A stretch of DNA of 64,000 bases from Angiostrongylus vasorum (taxonomy: Eukaryota > Nematoda > Chromadorea > Rhabditida > Metastrongylidae). The position numbers and the translations under genes are program-made. Positions 36,601 to 48,768 of the stretch are shown here, piece by piece. Location: the NCBI GenBank assembly GCA_018806985.1, contig JADANN010000467.1, positions 1,116,001 to 1,180,000 of the forward strand, in the 5' to 3' direction. How positions within the stretch are numbered: the stretch's first letter is position 1; every line of letters starts with the position of its first letter. The notes beneath the pieces were generated by a model, which was not told the DNA's origin, did no database searches, and was given only the letters and a program-made list of their open reading frames with translations.

Positions 36601-37826
36601 CGATAGTCCTGTCTACCTGCATACAAGATCCCATAACGAAGAGGCATCTAAGAGATGACGTCCGATCATCTCAGAAAATCGAAGCTTTGTTGCAACGAAT
36701 TTTTTTAGTAGGATACTTCACCAGAAATTCATGGAAAAAAAACAAGCAACTATAGACTGCCTTACAGCAAATTTTGTGCGAACGTATTCGATGAATACAT
36801 TCAGTCTAAGGATAGTAGGTCTTGGGAATAATGCGGCAGTGATGTTTGAGCTACTTATCGTATAGAAGCACGAAGATCCCATTTCGAAACCTCAGCCTCA
36901 TAGCACTCTCCACCTGCTTCGAACTGAATTCTAGTGTCTGTTTCAAGCTCCAACCATTTTACCGTCTGACTCCATTTTCCTATCTTCATGTTATGTATTA
37001 GTTGGCCAGTGGAAAATATAACTTCAAGTCGGTCTTGGGCACCGAATAACTACTAACTTGAAATAGAATGCTCGACTTTGTACGAGTTTGTCACGCGGGA
37101 CTTTTTTCTGTTCACATAACAGTATCAAGCTTTAGTTATAAGTGTTTATAACAGTAATAACAATACAATATTAACAATCAAACAATACCCAGAAGGTAAG
37201 TAATACTGCTTGAGCGAACTAAGTGAGTTTCAGCGAAACTTAGCGAAAGTCAATGTAGTCAGAGGAATTTTCTTGCATGTCTGTCAGTTAGCACAATATG
37301 ATATAGTTGCATGCACAGAAGGTTCATCAGCAATATACACTTATACAGAACGTACATGTGAAATCGCTGGAGTAGCTCGAACTATCTGAAGGCTGCACAA
37401 AGGTTTGTAAAGAAAGTACATGTGAAAGCGACGGAATACCTTGTACGAAGACTTATACAAAAAGTGCATATGGAAATGGTACAAATGCTTGCACAGAGTG
37501 TTTAAGTCAAAGTGGTACGATGCGTACAAGGCAAGGATAAATGTGGCTATCAGTGGTGAAGAATTGGGACTACCTAGGGATTAGTTACTATACTTATACA
37601 AGGAGTAGTTAATAGTTATTACTATAGTTATTCCAACAGTTGCACGTGGCACGAGGATCTCCTGTATGGCGGTGACATGCCCTGAGGATTATTGGGTGAC
37701 TGGACTGTCGCACTGTCATCCTCGTTAGAGTTTATCAATTCCGTTGAAAGCTATTTTACCACTTCAATCTTCCCGACATCACCAGTAATGCGCAAATGTC
37801 CTGTGATTTCGAATATCACCTGTATT

Positions 37827-37898
37827 GCAAGCAACTCGTCCCTACATAATGCCTCGCCTGCCATGCGGGAAACGCGGGTTCGATTCCCTGCCAATGCA
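37827..37898 (+). pseudogene. tRNA-Gly(GCC) pseudogene
   Basis: The 3' half matches a eukaryotic tRNA-Gly: anticodon arm TCGCCTGCCATGCGGG with GCC in the loop, T-arm/B box GCGGGTTCGATTCCCTGC, and 3' end CCAATGCA followed by CC(A). The total length of 72 bases fits. The 5' acceptor strand pairs with only three bases of the 3' strand, and the A box and D arm are unrecognisable. The T stem also has a mismatch. It is therefore a non-functional copy or a remnant of a tRNA-derived repeat. Confidence 0.7.
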
Positions 37899-38727
37899 CC
37901 AAAAATTGTGCCGATTTGGCCAATGCAACAAAATTGTGGTGGCTCAAGCGGTGAATACATACGTTGCGACCGTTGAGTTCTGTAGTGTTGCAATGATTGA
38001 GTGTTGAGTCGATAAGTTGTATGGTTAGTGTATCCATAATCACAGAGAGGAAAAATATGATGCGGCCTGGGTTCGGATTCAACCAACCATTGCATTTAGC
38101 AGAACTTTAATATTCTGTTGACAGAAAAAATAAAAATTGAGCGCATTCTTACTGAACCGATTTATGGATCTTCAAAACAACTGGTGCACTAATGTCGAGT
38201 GATTTAACTCATAAAAAAGATTTTCTTCTGTATTACCACCAGGAGCCGAGGAAATCCTTAATGGATGCTTGGATATTACCGTAACAAAAATCGAACTTCA
38301 GCATTTTTAGATTCATTCCGACCTTATCACTGTGGAAATTTAAACGGCTTATCTTGCACATTCGAAGTGTGAGAATTGTCAGTTTTGGAAGGATTATCAC
38401 TCGACGATCAACGGGACTCTAGGTGATACGGGTGATTAACAGGAACTGTGTTATTCTCGCTTCCACCACAAATAACAATAAGAAATTTAGTGCCAGAACA
38501 GACATTTTGTTCGTAATGGTACGTACATCTGCCGTGCTTGTGATGAGACTTCTAACAATCTCTTTACAGTCTTCGGTTTCCGCCACGTAAAGTGGTGGAA
38601 ATTTGACGCAGCTGATAAACTCTCTTCGCGCTTTATTGATACGGCAACTGCTCGATTTTTTCTTGCCTTGGTTCCATTCACAAAAGGTGGGTTTCACAAC
38701 AGTCACAACTACGCAAACTATTGATTA

Positions 38728-39060
38728 CAGTGCCGATTCAGCCTTCACCAACGATGTTGTGCTTCCTTCTCACTCCCGCTCTATGTTTAGACGCCTCTGC
38801 TTCTCGTCATAGAACCTGTATATTGGTCAGAATGTAATATAAGGGACTCCCTCATTCATTTTCTTTTGAAGATATGTCCTCTTGTTCCAAAATGGTCTGA
38901 CTGGACGAAACCCTGGTTCAAGGACTTGGGTGATCTACAAGGACTTGTTACAGTGCCGATTCAGCTTTCACCAACGATGTAGCGTTTCCTTCTCTCTCTC
39001 GTTCTACATTTAAACGTGTGGCTTTGGTTCTCGTCATAGGACCCGTATATTGGTCAGATA
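38728..39060 (+). repeat. two direct copies of a ~100-base segment
   Basis: The segment beginning ACAGTGCCGATTCAGCCTTC (38728) recurs about 220 bases later (38947). Both end with CCTGTATATTGGTCAGA-like sequence. They form a local duplication next to the minisatellite. Confidence 0.7.
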
Positions 39061-39195
39061 GCAGTTAGGCCAATGCACCACACTGTAGTGGTTAGACCGA
39101 TGCACCAGAACACAGCACTTAAGCCAATGCACCAGAATGTAGTGGTTAGATCGAGGCACCAGAACACAGCAGTTAGCCCGATACTCAGAATGCAG
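39060..39195 (+). repeat. 27-bp minisatellite with 54-bp higher-order unit
   Basis: Five consecutive units of 26-27 bases alternate between an AGCAGTTAG-type and an AGTGGTTAG-type start. Most contain CCAATGCACCA or CGATGCACCA. The alternation gives a 54-base dimer. The minus strand is open through it with repeated FWCIGL residues, which is likely incidental. Confidence 0.8.
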
Positions 39196-40344
39196 CAATT
39201 GCTAGTGGGAAAAAAAGTATTCGAGTAGAATGCTCGACTTCGTCGGAAGTTGTCATGCCAGACTTTTGCGATATTGTCACAGAGTAACACCTCCAACTTT
39301 GGTAATTAAATAATTAAATAACAATGATAATGCAATAATAGCGAAGTAGGGGTAGTGAGACCATAAGTGCAAAAAAATATAAGTGACAACGTGGTCGATA
39401 GGTAAAGATAGCGTAGAGAACAATACGGCATACTAGCAATCATAAAATATCTTACACAACATTGGTGTAGTGATATGATATCAAAATAGTGATACCGCAC
39501 ACTGCTGGCCACGGAGTATCGTCGAGGCGCAAAGTAGACAGACTGCTGTTACGAGTGCACCCAGCGATCAATAGCCAAATCAGGCATACGAGTTGCCTCG
39601 GCTTGGCCGGAGATCAGAAGTCGACAAACAGAGTGCAACGGTAGAGTGCTAGGTCGAGATGGAGAGGTGCAAACACATCCTACGAAACATGTGCGTAGCC
39701 ATGATGTGCACCTTGGGACAGCCATTGATTTATGCCGCGAAAGATGAGATGGAAACGGACACATACTGCCAGATCGCTATGTGGTAAGAGGAACATTGGA
39801 TGTGATCATCACTATATGAACATACGATAAAATAAAGGAATGGCAACTATTCGGGAAATAGTAACTATAGCTTTTGTTAACGTTGCTAAAAACCTGTACC
39901 ATGGCAAAGTCATCAGCTGACAAATTATCCAACATAGTACACACCAGCAACTTTTAAAGTCATAAAGTTAAAGTTATCATAAATGTGGTGTTTCTCTAGG
40001 AGTGATAAGAAGGCGTATTACGGACATTGGGAGTTACCGTATGCCTCAATCGAATCATCGCTGGGCACACGGGAAATTCGTGAATGACGAGGTGTTTCCT
40101 TCTTGAATATGGATACACTGTGGGCTTCGTTTCCGGATGACATTTCTTCTTGCATTATGGTATTTTTTCTTTCTAGTATGTTCGACTGGAGTTTGCTTTA
40201 CGTTTTCTTGTGTTATTGGAGGTTTGTTATCGTTCATAACAATTGTGTAACTTGTGATGCATCACAATGCGTCGTGAAACTGAAGGTCGCATTTGGAGGG
40301 AGGTTTCTCTTATAAATTGTGAAGGATAAATCTTTCGGCGGTGT

Positions 40345-40460
40345 GTTGCAGGGCGCCTCCGACCATTGCGCCACACGCGCCCTTCTCATATAATGAACAA
40401 ATATTTCGGTATAGTAAGATTTAAGGTACGCGGGTAGAGCTGTACATTCGACTTCATCAC
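40345..40460 (-). repeat. SINE-A 5' fragment
   Basis: The minus strand reads GGGCGCGTGTGGCGCAATGG then GGAGGCGCCCTGCAAC. Only the tRNA-like head survives, joined to a short piece related to the 3' end (AATGTACAGC). Confidence 0.6.
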
Positions 40461-40779
40461 GAATACATCCACATCTAAATTCAAGAAATCAAGATTTGTT
40501 GTTTGGAAATAAGCATTTGTCCTCAAATCTGTGTAGAAACTAACTATTTAGATTTATCTATAAACACTTATGTGAACGGCTCTTAAAAGCACTGAAGTTC
40601 TTCCGAGAAGTTAAAGGAGAATATGACTTGTTGATTATCCACTAATGTTAAGGGTTTACTCATCTTTTTACATTACTCACAAAAGTGCTTGTACGTTATA
40701 ACATGTAGTATTAATTGTAGAGGTTTGCTGATTCTGTATATATGTTCTTGCGAACTGCCTTTTTTAGCCGACACGAGTT

Positions 40780-41885
40780 TGATACGGATGTTTTTTATTG
40801 TTGTTGGTGTCTGTATTCAATGGCTGACGTTTCGGCGACTTTGCCTTCTTTTAGAGATTGGACGTATTGTGTGCAAGAGTAGCCCCACAATTCTGTGGAT
40901 TACATAGTATTATATTAATGAAGATTCAGCATAAGAAAAAGGCGCCAATTTTCATAAACCACCCACCTTGCCATTGGACCACCTGTGTGTGTTGTTCACG
41001 TGGAATGATGACTGAGACCAACCCATGGGGATGTGCATCAAAAAATCATTCTGAGATAAGGTGACATCTCACGTGTGATAGTGACGCATTCGTCTTTCCG
41101 GTTCATTTTTGGATCTTTGAAATTTACCCAAAACACCTCAAGAGTCTTGCGCTTAGATATTCTGCGATAGGATCCGGACATTCGCTTCAAAATCATTAGC
41201 ATTGTGCTTTTGTGATGTGTACTCAGAGGAGTAGTTTGTCGTGTTTTGGCTTTTCCATCTAGGTGTTCTTTTTATGCGGACACAACGTGGTTTGTCCGTT
41301 TTCCCAATGTATTTCTCACCGCATGCCTTACACGAGATCAAGTATATTGCACCTGAACTCATGCAGTCCCCGTACCTCTTGCTAGGACAGATTACACAAT
41401 TTTCTGAGCTTCACAAACGGTCAGAGAGGTGGTAGCGAATTAGCTGACGGAGTAGAGTTTTGGGTGGGAGGTAAATATCTGCCACGTAACTTTCAAGACC
41501 GGTTCTTCTAAGGCATCTCTTTATGGCGTGTCTTAATTCGTTTGAAAAGAAGGGTAGCTTGAAAACAATTCTATTTAGGTTTAGAAAAATATTTTGAGGA
41601 ATAACCCTACCTTCTGGCCCGAGTGTCTTTTCCTTCGTAACCATTGGAAATGGTTATTTTTCGTGCTAAGTTTAGCAATTCGTTCTTTTCCTCTTCTCCT
41701 TTGCACACATTTTGAGCTCTTCAGTACATGTTTTTGAAGAGAGGTTTCTTCATATGTGAAGGATGCGAGGAAAGGTAGTGGACTAATACATTTTTACTAC
41801 TCGGCTTTCGATACCATTTTTGTCATGTAGCCACTTGCTAAAAAGCTTTATTTGGATGTTTTGGAATGGAAACCAGTCATATCAA
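40780..41885 (-). mobile_element. Penelope-like retroelement fragment with GIY-YIG domain
   Basis: The minus strand encodes the end of a Penelope-like protein across several frames. In order: KWYRKPSSKNVLVHYLSSHP-like RT end, then VCKGEEEKNELLNLARKITI, then LRHAIKRCLRRTGLES. A CPSKRYGDC zinc-knuckle-like segment and the GIY-YIG endonuclease start IYLISCKACGEKYIGKT follow, then after a frame break NRKDECVTITREMSPYL. The RT catalytic core is absent. Stops and frameshifts (for example in NMY*RAQ and after LSQNI) show it is dead. The 3' flank to about 40780 matches the inverted copy at 41990-42290. Confidence 0.8.
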
Positions 41886-41889
41886 TATA

Positions 41890-42310
41890 CCTGATGAATT
41901 CACAGAGGGAAACGCATAGAGCACTTTATGTCCGCATAAAAGAACACGTAAAATTCGCCGAAGTACTCCCTTGGATACACATAGGGCACAAAAGCACAAT
42001 CTCGGAATAATTTTTTTGATGCACATGCCCATGGGTGGGCCTCGCCCATCATCCCTCGTGAGCAACACAGGAGGTCCAATGGCCAGGTGGATGGTTTTTG
42101 AAAATTGGCGCCTTTTCATTCGCTGAATCTCCATTAGTATAATACTATGTAATCCACCGAATTGTGGGGCTACTCTCACATATGATACGTCCAGGCTCTG
42201 AGGAAGGCAACGTCTCCGAAGTGTCAGCCATTGAACGAAGGCAACCACAACAATAAAGGACATCTATACCAACCTCACGTCGGCTAAAAAGGGCAGTTCG
42301 TAAGGACATA
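41890..42310 (+). mobile_element. Penelope-like fragment, opposite orientation
   Basis: The plus strand reads YVRIKEHVKFAEVLP, the end of the GIY-YIG region, then a stop. The 3' flank follows, with ATCAAAAAAATTAT-type, GTCCAATGGCCAGGTGGATG and TACGTCCAGGCTCTGAGGAA segments. About 270 bases of that flank are the inverted counterpart of 40790-41070. The two fragments are head-to-head. Confidence 0.7.
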
Positions 42311-43257
42311 TGTACAGATATATCGATTACTATGGCGATGTTTATAGAAAGTCGATCTTTGGAATTTGTTGATTCTACTTATAGCAATGTTCTGGGTGGT
42401 CTAAATTACGTTTTCATCACGACTGAAGCGGAGTTCATCCAGGTCACAGCACGTATGTGCACGCCTTCGCCCACGGAAGAACGACTTGTTAATGTTCGTG
42501 ATAATGAAAACTTGTAGTGAGTTAGTTACCTGAGATATTATTACTTGATTGCCACAATCCGAGTTTTGCTTCATTTTCAATCCACGCCCTCCAAAACATT
42601 CACATTTCATTCGATTTTTGGCGAATGCATCACATAGGTTGAGGATTTTTAACTTCATGCCGTACTACTTTGTTTGCCATAGGAATCACATATCGGCTTC
42701 TGATAAAATACCTTATTTTTTGCTGTGCTCTACGAGGAGATAGCCACATGTAGGTTTCCGAGTTCTCTTGTCGCTGCTGGGTTTCCGAGTAGAAATGTTG
42801 CACTTTACATCAACACATGAGATCCTACTGGGAAGTTGGAATCTCTTATACTAAATCCGTAGTTCGACACTTTAGCTTACATCGTTCAAGCACGACGACA
42901 TTATTGAGGTCGTAGAAGGGAAAAAACGATGATTTCAGTAAATGATAAGTCTTGTAGATGTGAAATACTACTAGTGTGAGATTATAGTGATACGGTAGGT
43001 TTGAATGGTCTGACTATAAAGATGCTTTCACACTATTTCTTTGATGTGCAGCCCGATTGTTAGTCTGGTAATTCAATATATGAATACTTCTTGATTTCAT
43101 CACGCTAGTGGTGAGAATGAATCCGTGGAAACTAGAAGGGTTCCCGTTTCCAGTTGATAATTTTGGGATTTGGGAATTGTGTCGTATGATGGTTGAATGA
43201 TAAAAGTTGGTAGATTGGGTCGTACATTTGTTTTGTTTTTTCAGGTCTGTTCTCTAT

Positions 43258-43545
43258 AAAGGGCACGCGTAGCGCAGTGGTCGGAGGCGCCCTGCAATAC
43301 ACGTGGGATCGACCCCTGCGCCCGAGACTCACCAAACCTTCCATCCTCCTGGGTCGGTAAATTGGTACCAGACTCGCCTGGGAGGATAGCGGCACTGGCT
43401 CGGTACATCGATAGGCTACCGCGAGCCATTGTAAAGGTGAGATATGCCCTCAGTCGCCTCCAGCGATGCTTGACGAAGTCGAATGTAGTATGATGCATCC
43501 CCTCAGGGATTGATCAACGTCGAGAGCTTTATCCTTTATCCTTTT
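43258..43545 (+). repeat. SINE-A copy, near complete
   Basis: GGGCACGCGTAGCGCAGTGG at the head, GGGATCGACCCCTGCG as B box, full body and GATTGATCAACGTCGAGAGC at the 3' part, followed by a TTTATCCTTTATCC tail. Confidence 0.8.
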
Positions 43546-43724
43546 TATCCTGTTCCCTATAGAAGTCGCTTCCACATACTTTGCTGTAAGAAGCCACTGG
43601 GTTGGATTTTTTGCTGCACTTTATGCTGCCAGTACTTTTCGAATAGTTCTTATATTCATTCTCAACGCCTCATTTGTTGACCAACTGATATAACCATAAA
43701 GTTGATGAGATATTTGCGATTTGT

Positions 43725-43960
43725 GGTTGCCAGATCAATCTCGTTGACGAGTGATTGCTGATTGCGCCTATAGGTCAATAACACGGCTGGAGAGGCAGCC
43801 GAAACGAAGGATCCGCACAGGGTGGTGGTGAACACATTAGCCCCCGGAAAGGGTAACGGAGTGTTTGGTTTCCAACGCAGACACCAGCGATCTGAGTTTT
43901 GCAAATATCTCAGCAATATTGTGGATATATTTCACGTAACACCCTGTCATTCCACGGAGG
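43725..43960 (+). repeat. SINE-B copy
   Basis: CCAGATCAATCTCGTTGACG, GCCGAAACGAAGGATCCGCA, GGGTGGTGGTGAACACATTA and GTTTTGCAAATATCTCAGCA occur in the standard order. The copy ends at CACCCTGTCATTCCA. Confidence 0.7.
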
Positions 43961-44239
43961 TCCTCATATGAGGAATCTCGAGCCGGTTAGTCGCGAGGCT
44001 ACGTGGCACGTCTAATGGTGGCGGATAGGGGTTAATCGCGGACCAAAAGCGACCGTGTGTTTCCTTGAGATGCAGGTGGATTCAGGAGGTGGACTCCTTG
44101 TTCCTGCTGCGCCGATTTGGCACATATTTCTTCTATTTACGAGGCTCATTTATGCGCGCGTGTGTGGGAGCGTTCAAGTTTATGCGGATTGTATTCAACG
44201 AGTCAATTCTGCCAAAAAGCCTGCAATCAGGTGACAGGG

Positions 44240-46860
44240 AAATATATGGGAGGCGGTTAGAGTCGCCTCCAACAAATAAGCTCCATGTCCACTCTGGGAG
44301 AGAATGGCAAGCTACTCATGAGGGTACCCAGCACCCACGTTCAGATCCCAGCAAGCTAGACGTGGGTATCAAAATGCTAAACACAATAGAAGAAACGGGC
44401 CTCATCCCATGATCTCGAAAGAGCCCCCATTTCGGCCGAGTTGGGTACGACGAGTACGGAGAGGCTGCTAAAATCTCAGGGCCAGTGGAAGCTGCCTGGA
44501 TTTCGAAGAACTATGGTGACGATTTGTACGTACAATGCACGTACACTTGCATCCGAGTCCTCGATAAAAGACTTGCTCATGCAAGCAAGAAGGATAGGGA
44601 TACGACGTCATCGGCCCGGCCGTGACAAGACGATGCCACCCGTTCAACGCCGTCTATGACACAGGAGAAGAAGTGTTCCTCGGAACATGCGACAGTAGAG
44701 GAGTCGGCGGCAGGATCAATACCGGCTTTGACAATCTTCTTCGCTTATGCACCGGCATCAAACTATGAGGAAGAAGAAGTCGAAGCATTCTATATGGACT
44801 TGGAGAAGTTCTACAGAGAAGACCATGCATTTTTCAAAGTCATCGTTGGAGTTTTCAACGCCAAGATTGGACAAAGAAGAACGTCTGAAGAACGTCACAT
44901 TGGGACCTACGGATTAGAATGGAACGAACAGGGTGAGCGGCTCTCTGAGTTTATTATGGCGGCCAAGACCATCCATGGTAACTCACAATTCCAGAAGCCC
45001 CACCCTAAGCGCTGGACGTGGGAGTCTCCCTGTGGAGAATACCATAACGAAATAGACCACATCATAGTAAATAGAAGATCTTGCCTAAACGATGTCGGTG
45101 TTGTTCCAAAAATTCTACACGGGATCACACCATCGCCTCATTCGTGCAAGACTTCAATATTCGCGGAGAGGAGAAAAAAGCAGCTAAATTCAAAGAGCGA
45201 AGTCCCAGAACCACCATAAACTAGGACTTATTCAATTCGCTAGTGGGCTTTTTGGGAAGATACCGTTCTGGGCAACATCAACGAGGAATACGGTCGGCTC
45301 GTTCAACATCAGGTTAGTGCTATGAAAGCTGAGAGTTTGAAAGTCACCAAGAGACGTCTGTCTCCAGAAACACTCGAGCTGAAACGCCAGCATAGAATCG
45401 CACGAGCTGCAGGCAACCGCGAACTAACGTCCGAACTTGCGGAAGAATAGGGATAAGCAATAAAAAGATCTTAAAGAAAGAAGAGCAACAGCTTTACAAG
45501 AGCTGCAGAGGCTGGGAAGAGCATTCGCAGAGCCCACCGAAAACTCCAATTGTAGAACCGCGAAGTAACGTCCGAACTTGCAAAACAATGCAGACAGGCG
45601 ATAAAAGAAGATCTTAAAAAGAGAACAGCAGCAGTAATGGTCGAAGCTGCAGAGGCTGGGAAAAGCTTTCGTAAAGCCCACCGAAGCTTTCGCCAGTTAC
45701 AAGACCAAGATGATTGAACTCCGACGCCCAGACGGAACAGTAACAGCGTCCAGAAAGGCGATGGAGAAAATCATTTCACCAATACTACCCAGATCTCTTC
45801 GATAGCCACGTCCTCCTTCTTTCATATAAAATAAAGAAGATGGATATGTCGTGCCACCGGTTCTCCATTCCGAAATCCGACGTGCTATTTCGTCGGTGAA
45901 AAGTCGAACAGCACCAAGACCGGACAGAACAAGATCTGAACACTTGAAGACTGTTCCGCTAGTTTTCGTAAATACACTGACTCGATTGCTCACAAGTCAC
46001 CTGTCCGAATGCAACGTTCCTACTCAGTGGAAGAGCAGCAAGACTGTTCTATTGTTCAAGTAGGGCGATCTCCACGACATTAGCAACTATCGCCCAATCT
46101 GCTTGCTGTCTGCCGTCTACAAACTTTTCACTCGAGTTATCCTAAACAGGATTTATAGAATACTGTATGAAGGACAACTATGTGAGAAAGCAGGGTTTCG
46201 AAAAGGATTTGGCACGGATGGACCACATCTACACGATAACAAGACTCAAGGAAGTATTGCGAGAACACAAAAGACCGCTCTTTCTCACTTTCATCGATTT
46301 AAAGGATTTTGATTCAATTGAGATAGAAGCAGTTATGGAAGCCCTTGGCAGTCAGGGAGTCTGTACTACAGAGATTCTTCGTGAGCTGTATAAAACGTCT
46401 CAACCAAGATATCACCATTCTACAACGATATTAACATCGACGTCAAAACAAGGGTTAGGAAGGCGATACCATCTCGCCAAAATTATTCACCACCACTCTC
46501 GAGAACGTCATGCGAACATTGGAATGGGATAATATGGGGAGTAAAAATGGATGGTCGGCAATCTGTGGAAAAATTCGTGTTCGACTAAATCTCACAAAAA
46601 ACGATGTTTATGAGGAGGAACGAATTGGTGTCGTATGCTCCATTCACGCTCAACGGAATGAATGCCTCAAAATGCTCCAGTTACGTCTATCTAGGGTGGC
46701 GAGATCAACATGATAAACTTCTTAGCTCCAGAGTTGAGCGTAAGGAGACGAGAGAGCGGCTTGGGAGCTTTCGAGAGCATCGAGGATGTAGTGAAGAGAA
46801 CAAAGAACACCCGGACTCCGTGCCCACCTTTTCGTACGCCACACGCGCCCATAGTGGGTT
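44240..46860 (+). pseudogene. RTE-type non-LTR retrotransposon (copy b), inactive
   Basis: Longest retroelement in the window. After a 5' leader, an APE-type endonuclease begins near 44520 (TICTYNARTLASE), with [12 protein letters not shown] and the catalytic NEIDHI region. The usual GDFNA motif reads GVFNA, losing an Asp. A linker with a local duplication (45416-45680) follows. The reverse transcriptase starts near 45850 with [20 protein letters not shown] and [13 protein letters not shown]. Several frameshifts and a stop (LFK*GD) interrupt it. At about 46560 the frame jumps from the NGWSAI block to RVRLNLTKN, so the whole FADD box is deleted. A C-terminal piece ends near 46860. Confidence 0.88.
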
Positions 46861-47976
46861 AGAAATATCAATTTGTGGTAGTTGTGAAAGCTTGCTGCCA
46901 ATGCGTTATCGTTGATGAAAGCTTACAGTGACGTTGAAATAGTTGTACACCGATGATTTATACAGTAACCACAGAAGTTGTTAGAGCGACAGATGCTCAT
47001 TTTTAGACAGTTAGTGCTCAAATTGTACCGGAATTACTGAGCTCATCGGATTCTTGAGAATGGATAGGCTAAACAGTCCCGTGCTAGGAAAAATAACTAA
47101 ATAATCTGGTTCGACTTGGTATGTTTAGAAAGCAGGTGAAATCACAGCGGAGTTGATATTTAGCATTGAATACCAATGTTTTCACTAGTTTTCAAGCCGT
47201 TTGACATAAACAGTGTCATGAGCAGCAACAACATATAAAAGACATTGAGAGACAAGTTATTAATGGAAATCGGTAAAGCAGAATATTCGGAAGTCATTTA
47301 AACAATTAAAGGAAACCTTGGAAGACCTTTGTGGACGACGGAAGCGAGGAAACGAATTCAATGCGTGAAGTGCTGGGAGCCATACAGCTAATGTGAACGA
47401 CAGATAGTGCAAGAAAGGTCCAACTCCATTCCTCGTCCTTTTATACGTACTACTTCAGTACCCGTACTTTAAAGCGCTGTTAAGTTCAGCAGTTCCTTTT
47501 CAGCACTCTTGCTTCATATCCATTATCTGCATTTTGGATCAAGGATCTGCCAGTACCATACTTCACAATACCACTGGTATACGTGATGGAATAGAGATTT
47601 CATTCTATTCCGGAAGAGTAACGGTATTGAAAGGTATAAGCAATGAGAGAACGAACAATGAGAGAACGAACGCTCCTCATCCAATCAACGTGCACAAAAC
47701 TTAATGAGCCGAAGACCAGCAGAACAAGCAGAGCAGCTTTCTCATGCATGAAATCGACTTTATGACGTCATTACTTTACTGATTTGTCTATTATATCTTA
47801 AAAGTATTATCTATTGCAGTGGTGTACTCTATACAACTACTAGAAGTGATTTAGTTCTGGTGATCAAAACGATGTCTCATAACCAAAGAGGAAAAGTTCA
47901 TGAAATTTCTTATTTCAGCGCTAGCGCACACGTTCTTTGTTTCTGCTAACTAATTTCGACTAATGTAAGATCGTAC

Positions 47977-48457
47977 CTAAGGTGTCCGCCAAAACAATGG
48001 AGAAGAAAGAAATGTAAGCGGTGAAAAGTTCGCAGTAGATTTGTATCTTTATTGTAGTTTTATGCACTAAATTACTTCTCATTGTGTGGCCTTCTTTATG
48101 AATTTTTTTTCAACTTTATTACTAATGTAGTTACATGAGAAGGATATGACTTAATACTTATGAGTGTGGGGGAATTCGATATGACTCAAAGGAACGACTG
48201 ACTGTTATGACTTGTACTGAATGTACAAGTGCGATTAGATGCTCGTCACAGTTGTGTGATTCGATCTGTTAGTACGCGAAAGGATTACCGGCTGACCAGC
48301 ACCTGACAACTACTATAGGCCGTAGATGCTCACTTCGAAACAAAATCCGCTCTGTATGCTCACCGTAAACAAGCAACCGATCATCGTCAATGAAATGACA
48401 GCGTAGAGAAAACCATTAATGAAGCTACAAGTCGGACCGAAGTATAGCCTTTGCTTT
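47977..48457 (-). CDS. two exons of an unidentified multi-pass membrane protein
   Basis: Exon 48457-48364 (donor GTGAGC) encodes a hydrophobic stretch beginning RLYFGPTCSFINGFLYAV. Exon 48046-47977 (donor GTACGA) encodes one beginning YCELFTAYISFFSIVLAD. The intron phase between them is consistent (0/0). The FGPTC..FINGF pattern is reminiscent of the third helix of seven-helix receptors, but this is weak. Neither upstream nor downstream exons were identified. An RT fragment begins only about 40 bases upstream of the first exon, so the gene may be broken. Confidence 0.4.
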
Positions 48458-48499
48458 CTTAGATGATTAAAAAAGTAGGAATTAAGTTGGGTTCCGTAT

Positions 48500-48768
48500 A
48501 ACCAGTAAGGACGGTTCATCAAGTATCCAAAATAGACGTAAAGGGAAGATTCGAGGATATTCATTCCGCTGAGCGTAAATGGGACGTGCTTTCTTCTTGA
48601 ACATCGTTTTTGTGAGATTTAGTCGAAGACCAATTTCTCCACAGGCTTTATCAAAGGCAGCAAGCATTCGTTCCACTTGGCTAATGTTTGGTGTTATAAG
48701 AACGATATCATCAGCAAAGCGAAGGGGGGTAATTACCCTGTGGATCAGAAAGAGATTTGCCACCATGC
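48500..48768 (-). pseudogene. RTE reverse-transcriptase fragment with intact FADD box (copy c)
   Basis: The minus strand encodes LRFADDIVLITPNISQ followed by GEIGLRLNLTKTMF, the catalytic C box and thumb start of the same RTE family. It is cut off immediately before the box, where SINE-D-like sequence begins, and fades near 48500. It is the only copy here retaining the Asp-Asp pair. Confidence 0.85.

Larger units (their letters stand above)
35216..47976. other. 12.7-kb gene-poor block of decayed retroelements
   Basis: No host gene was recognised between the ABCG stop and 47977. It contains a tRNA-Gly pseudogene, a minisatellite, two opposed Penelope-like fragments, a long dead RTE copy, three SINEs and short duplications. 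Open frames at 38419-38706 and 42401-42658 (minus) were looked at but not assigned. Confidence 0.5.

Noticed and set aside
37751..38095. Minus-strand 114-codon frame containing AGNRTRVSRMAGE
   Set aside because: This stretch is the antisense of the tRNA-Gly pseudogene, a known source of spurious predictions.
38419..38706. Minus-strand 95-codon frame with a hydrophobic end
   Set aside because: Coding-like in places, but no family, no splice context and a competing frame of 64 codons on the same strand.
42401..42658. Cys-containing minus-strand frame with GTAACT donor
   Set aside because: Possible exon, but the upstream frame is closed, the downstream exon frame is ambiguous and no domain could be named.
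47595..47750. Minus-strand 49-codon frame with signal-peptide-like start (MHEKAALLVLLVFG)
   Set aside because: Short, ends in a small tandem duplication, and has no homologue or cleavage context I can support.
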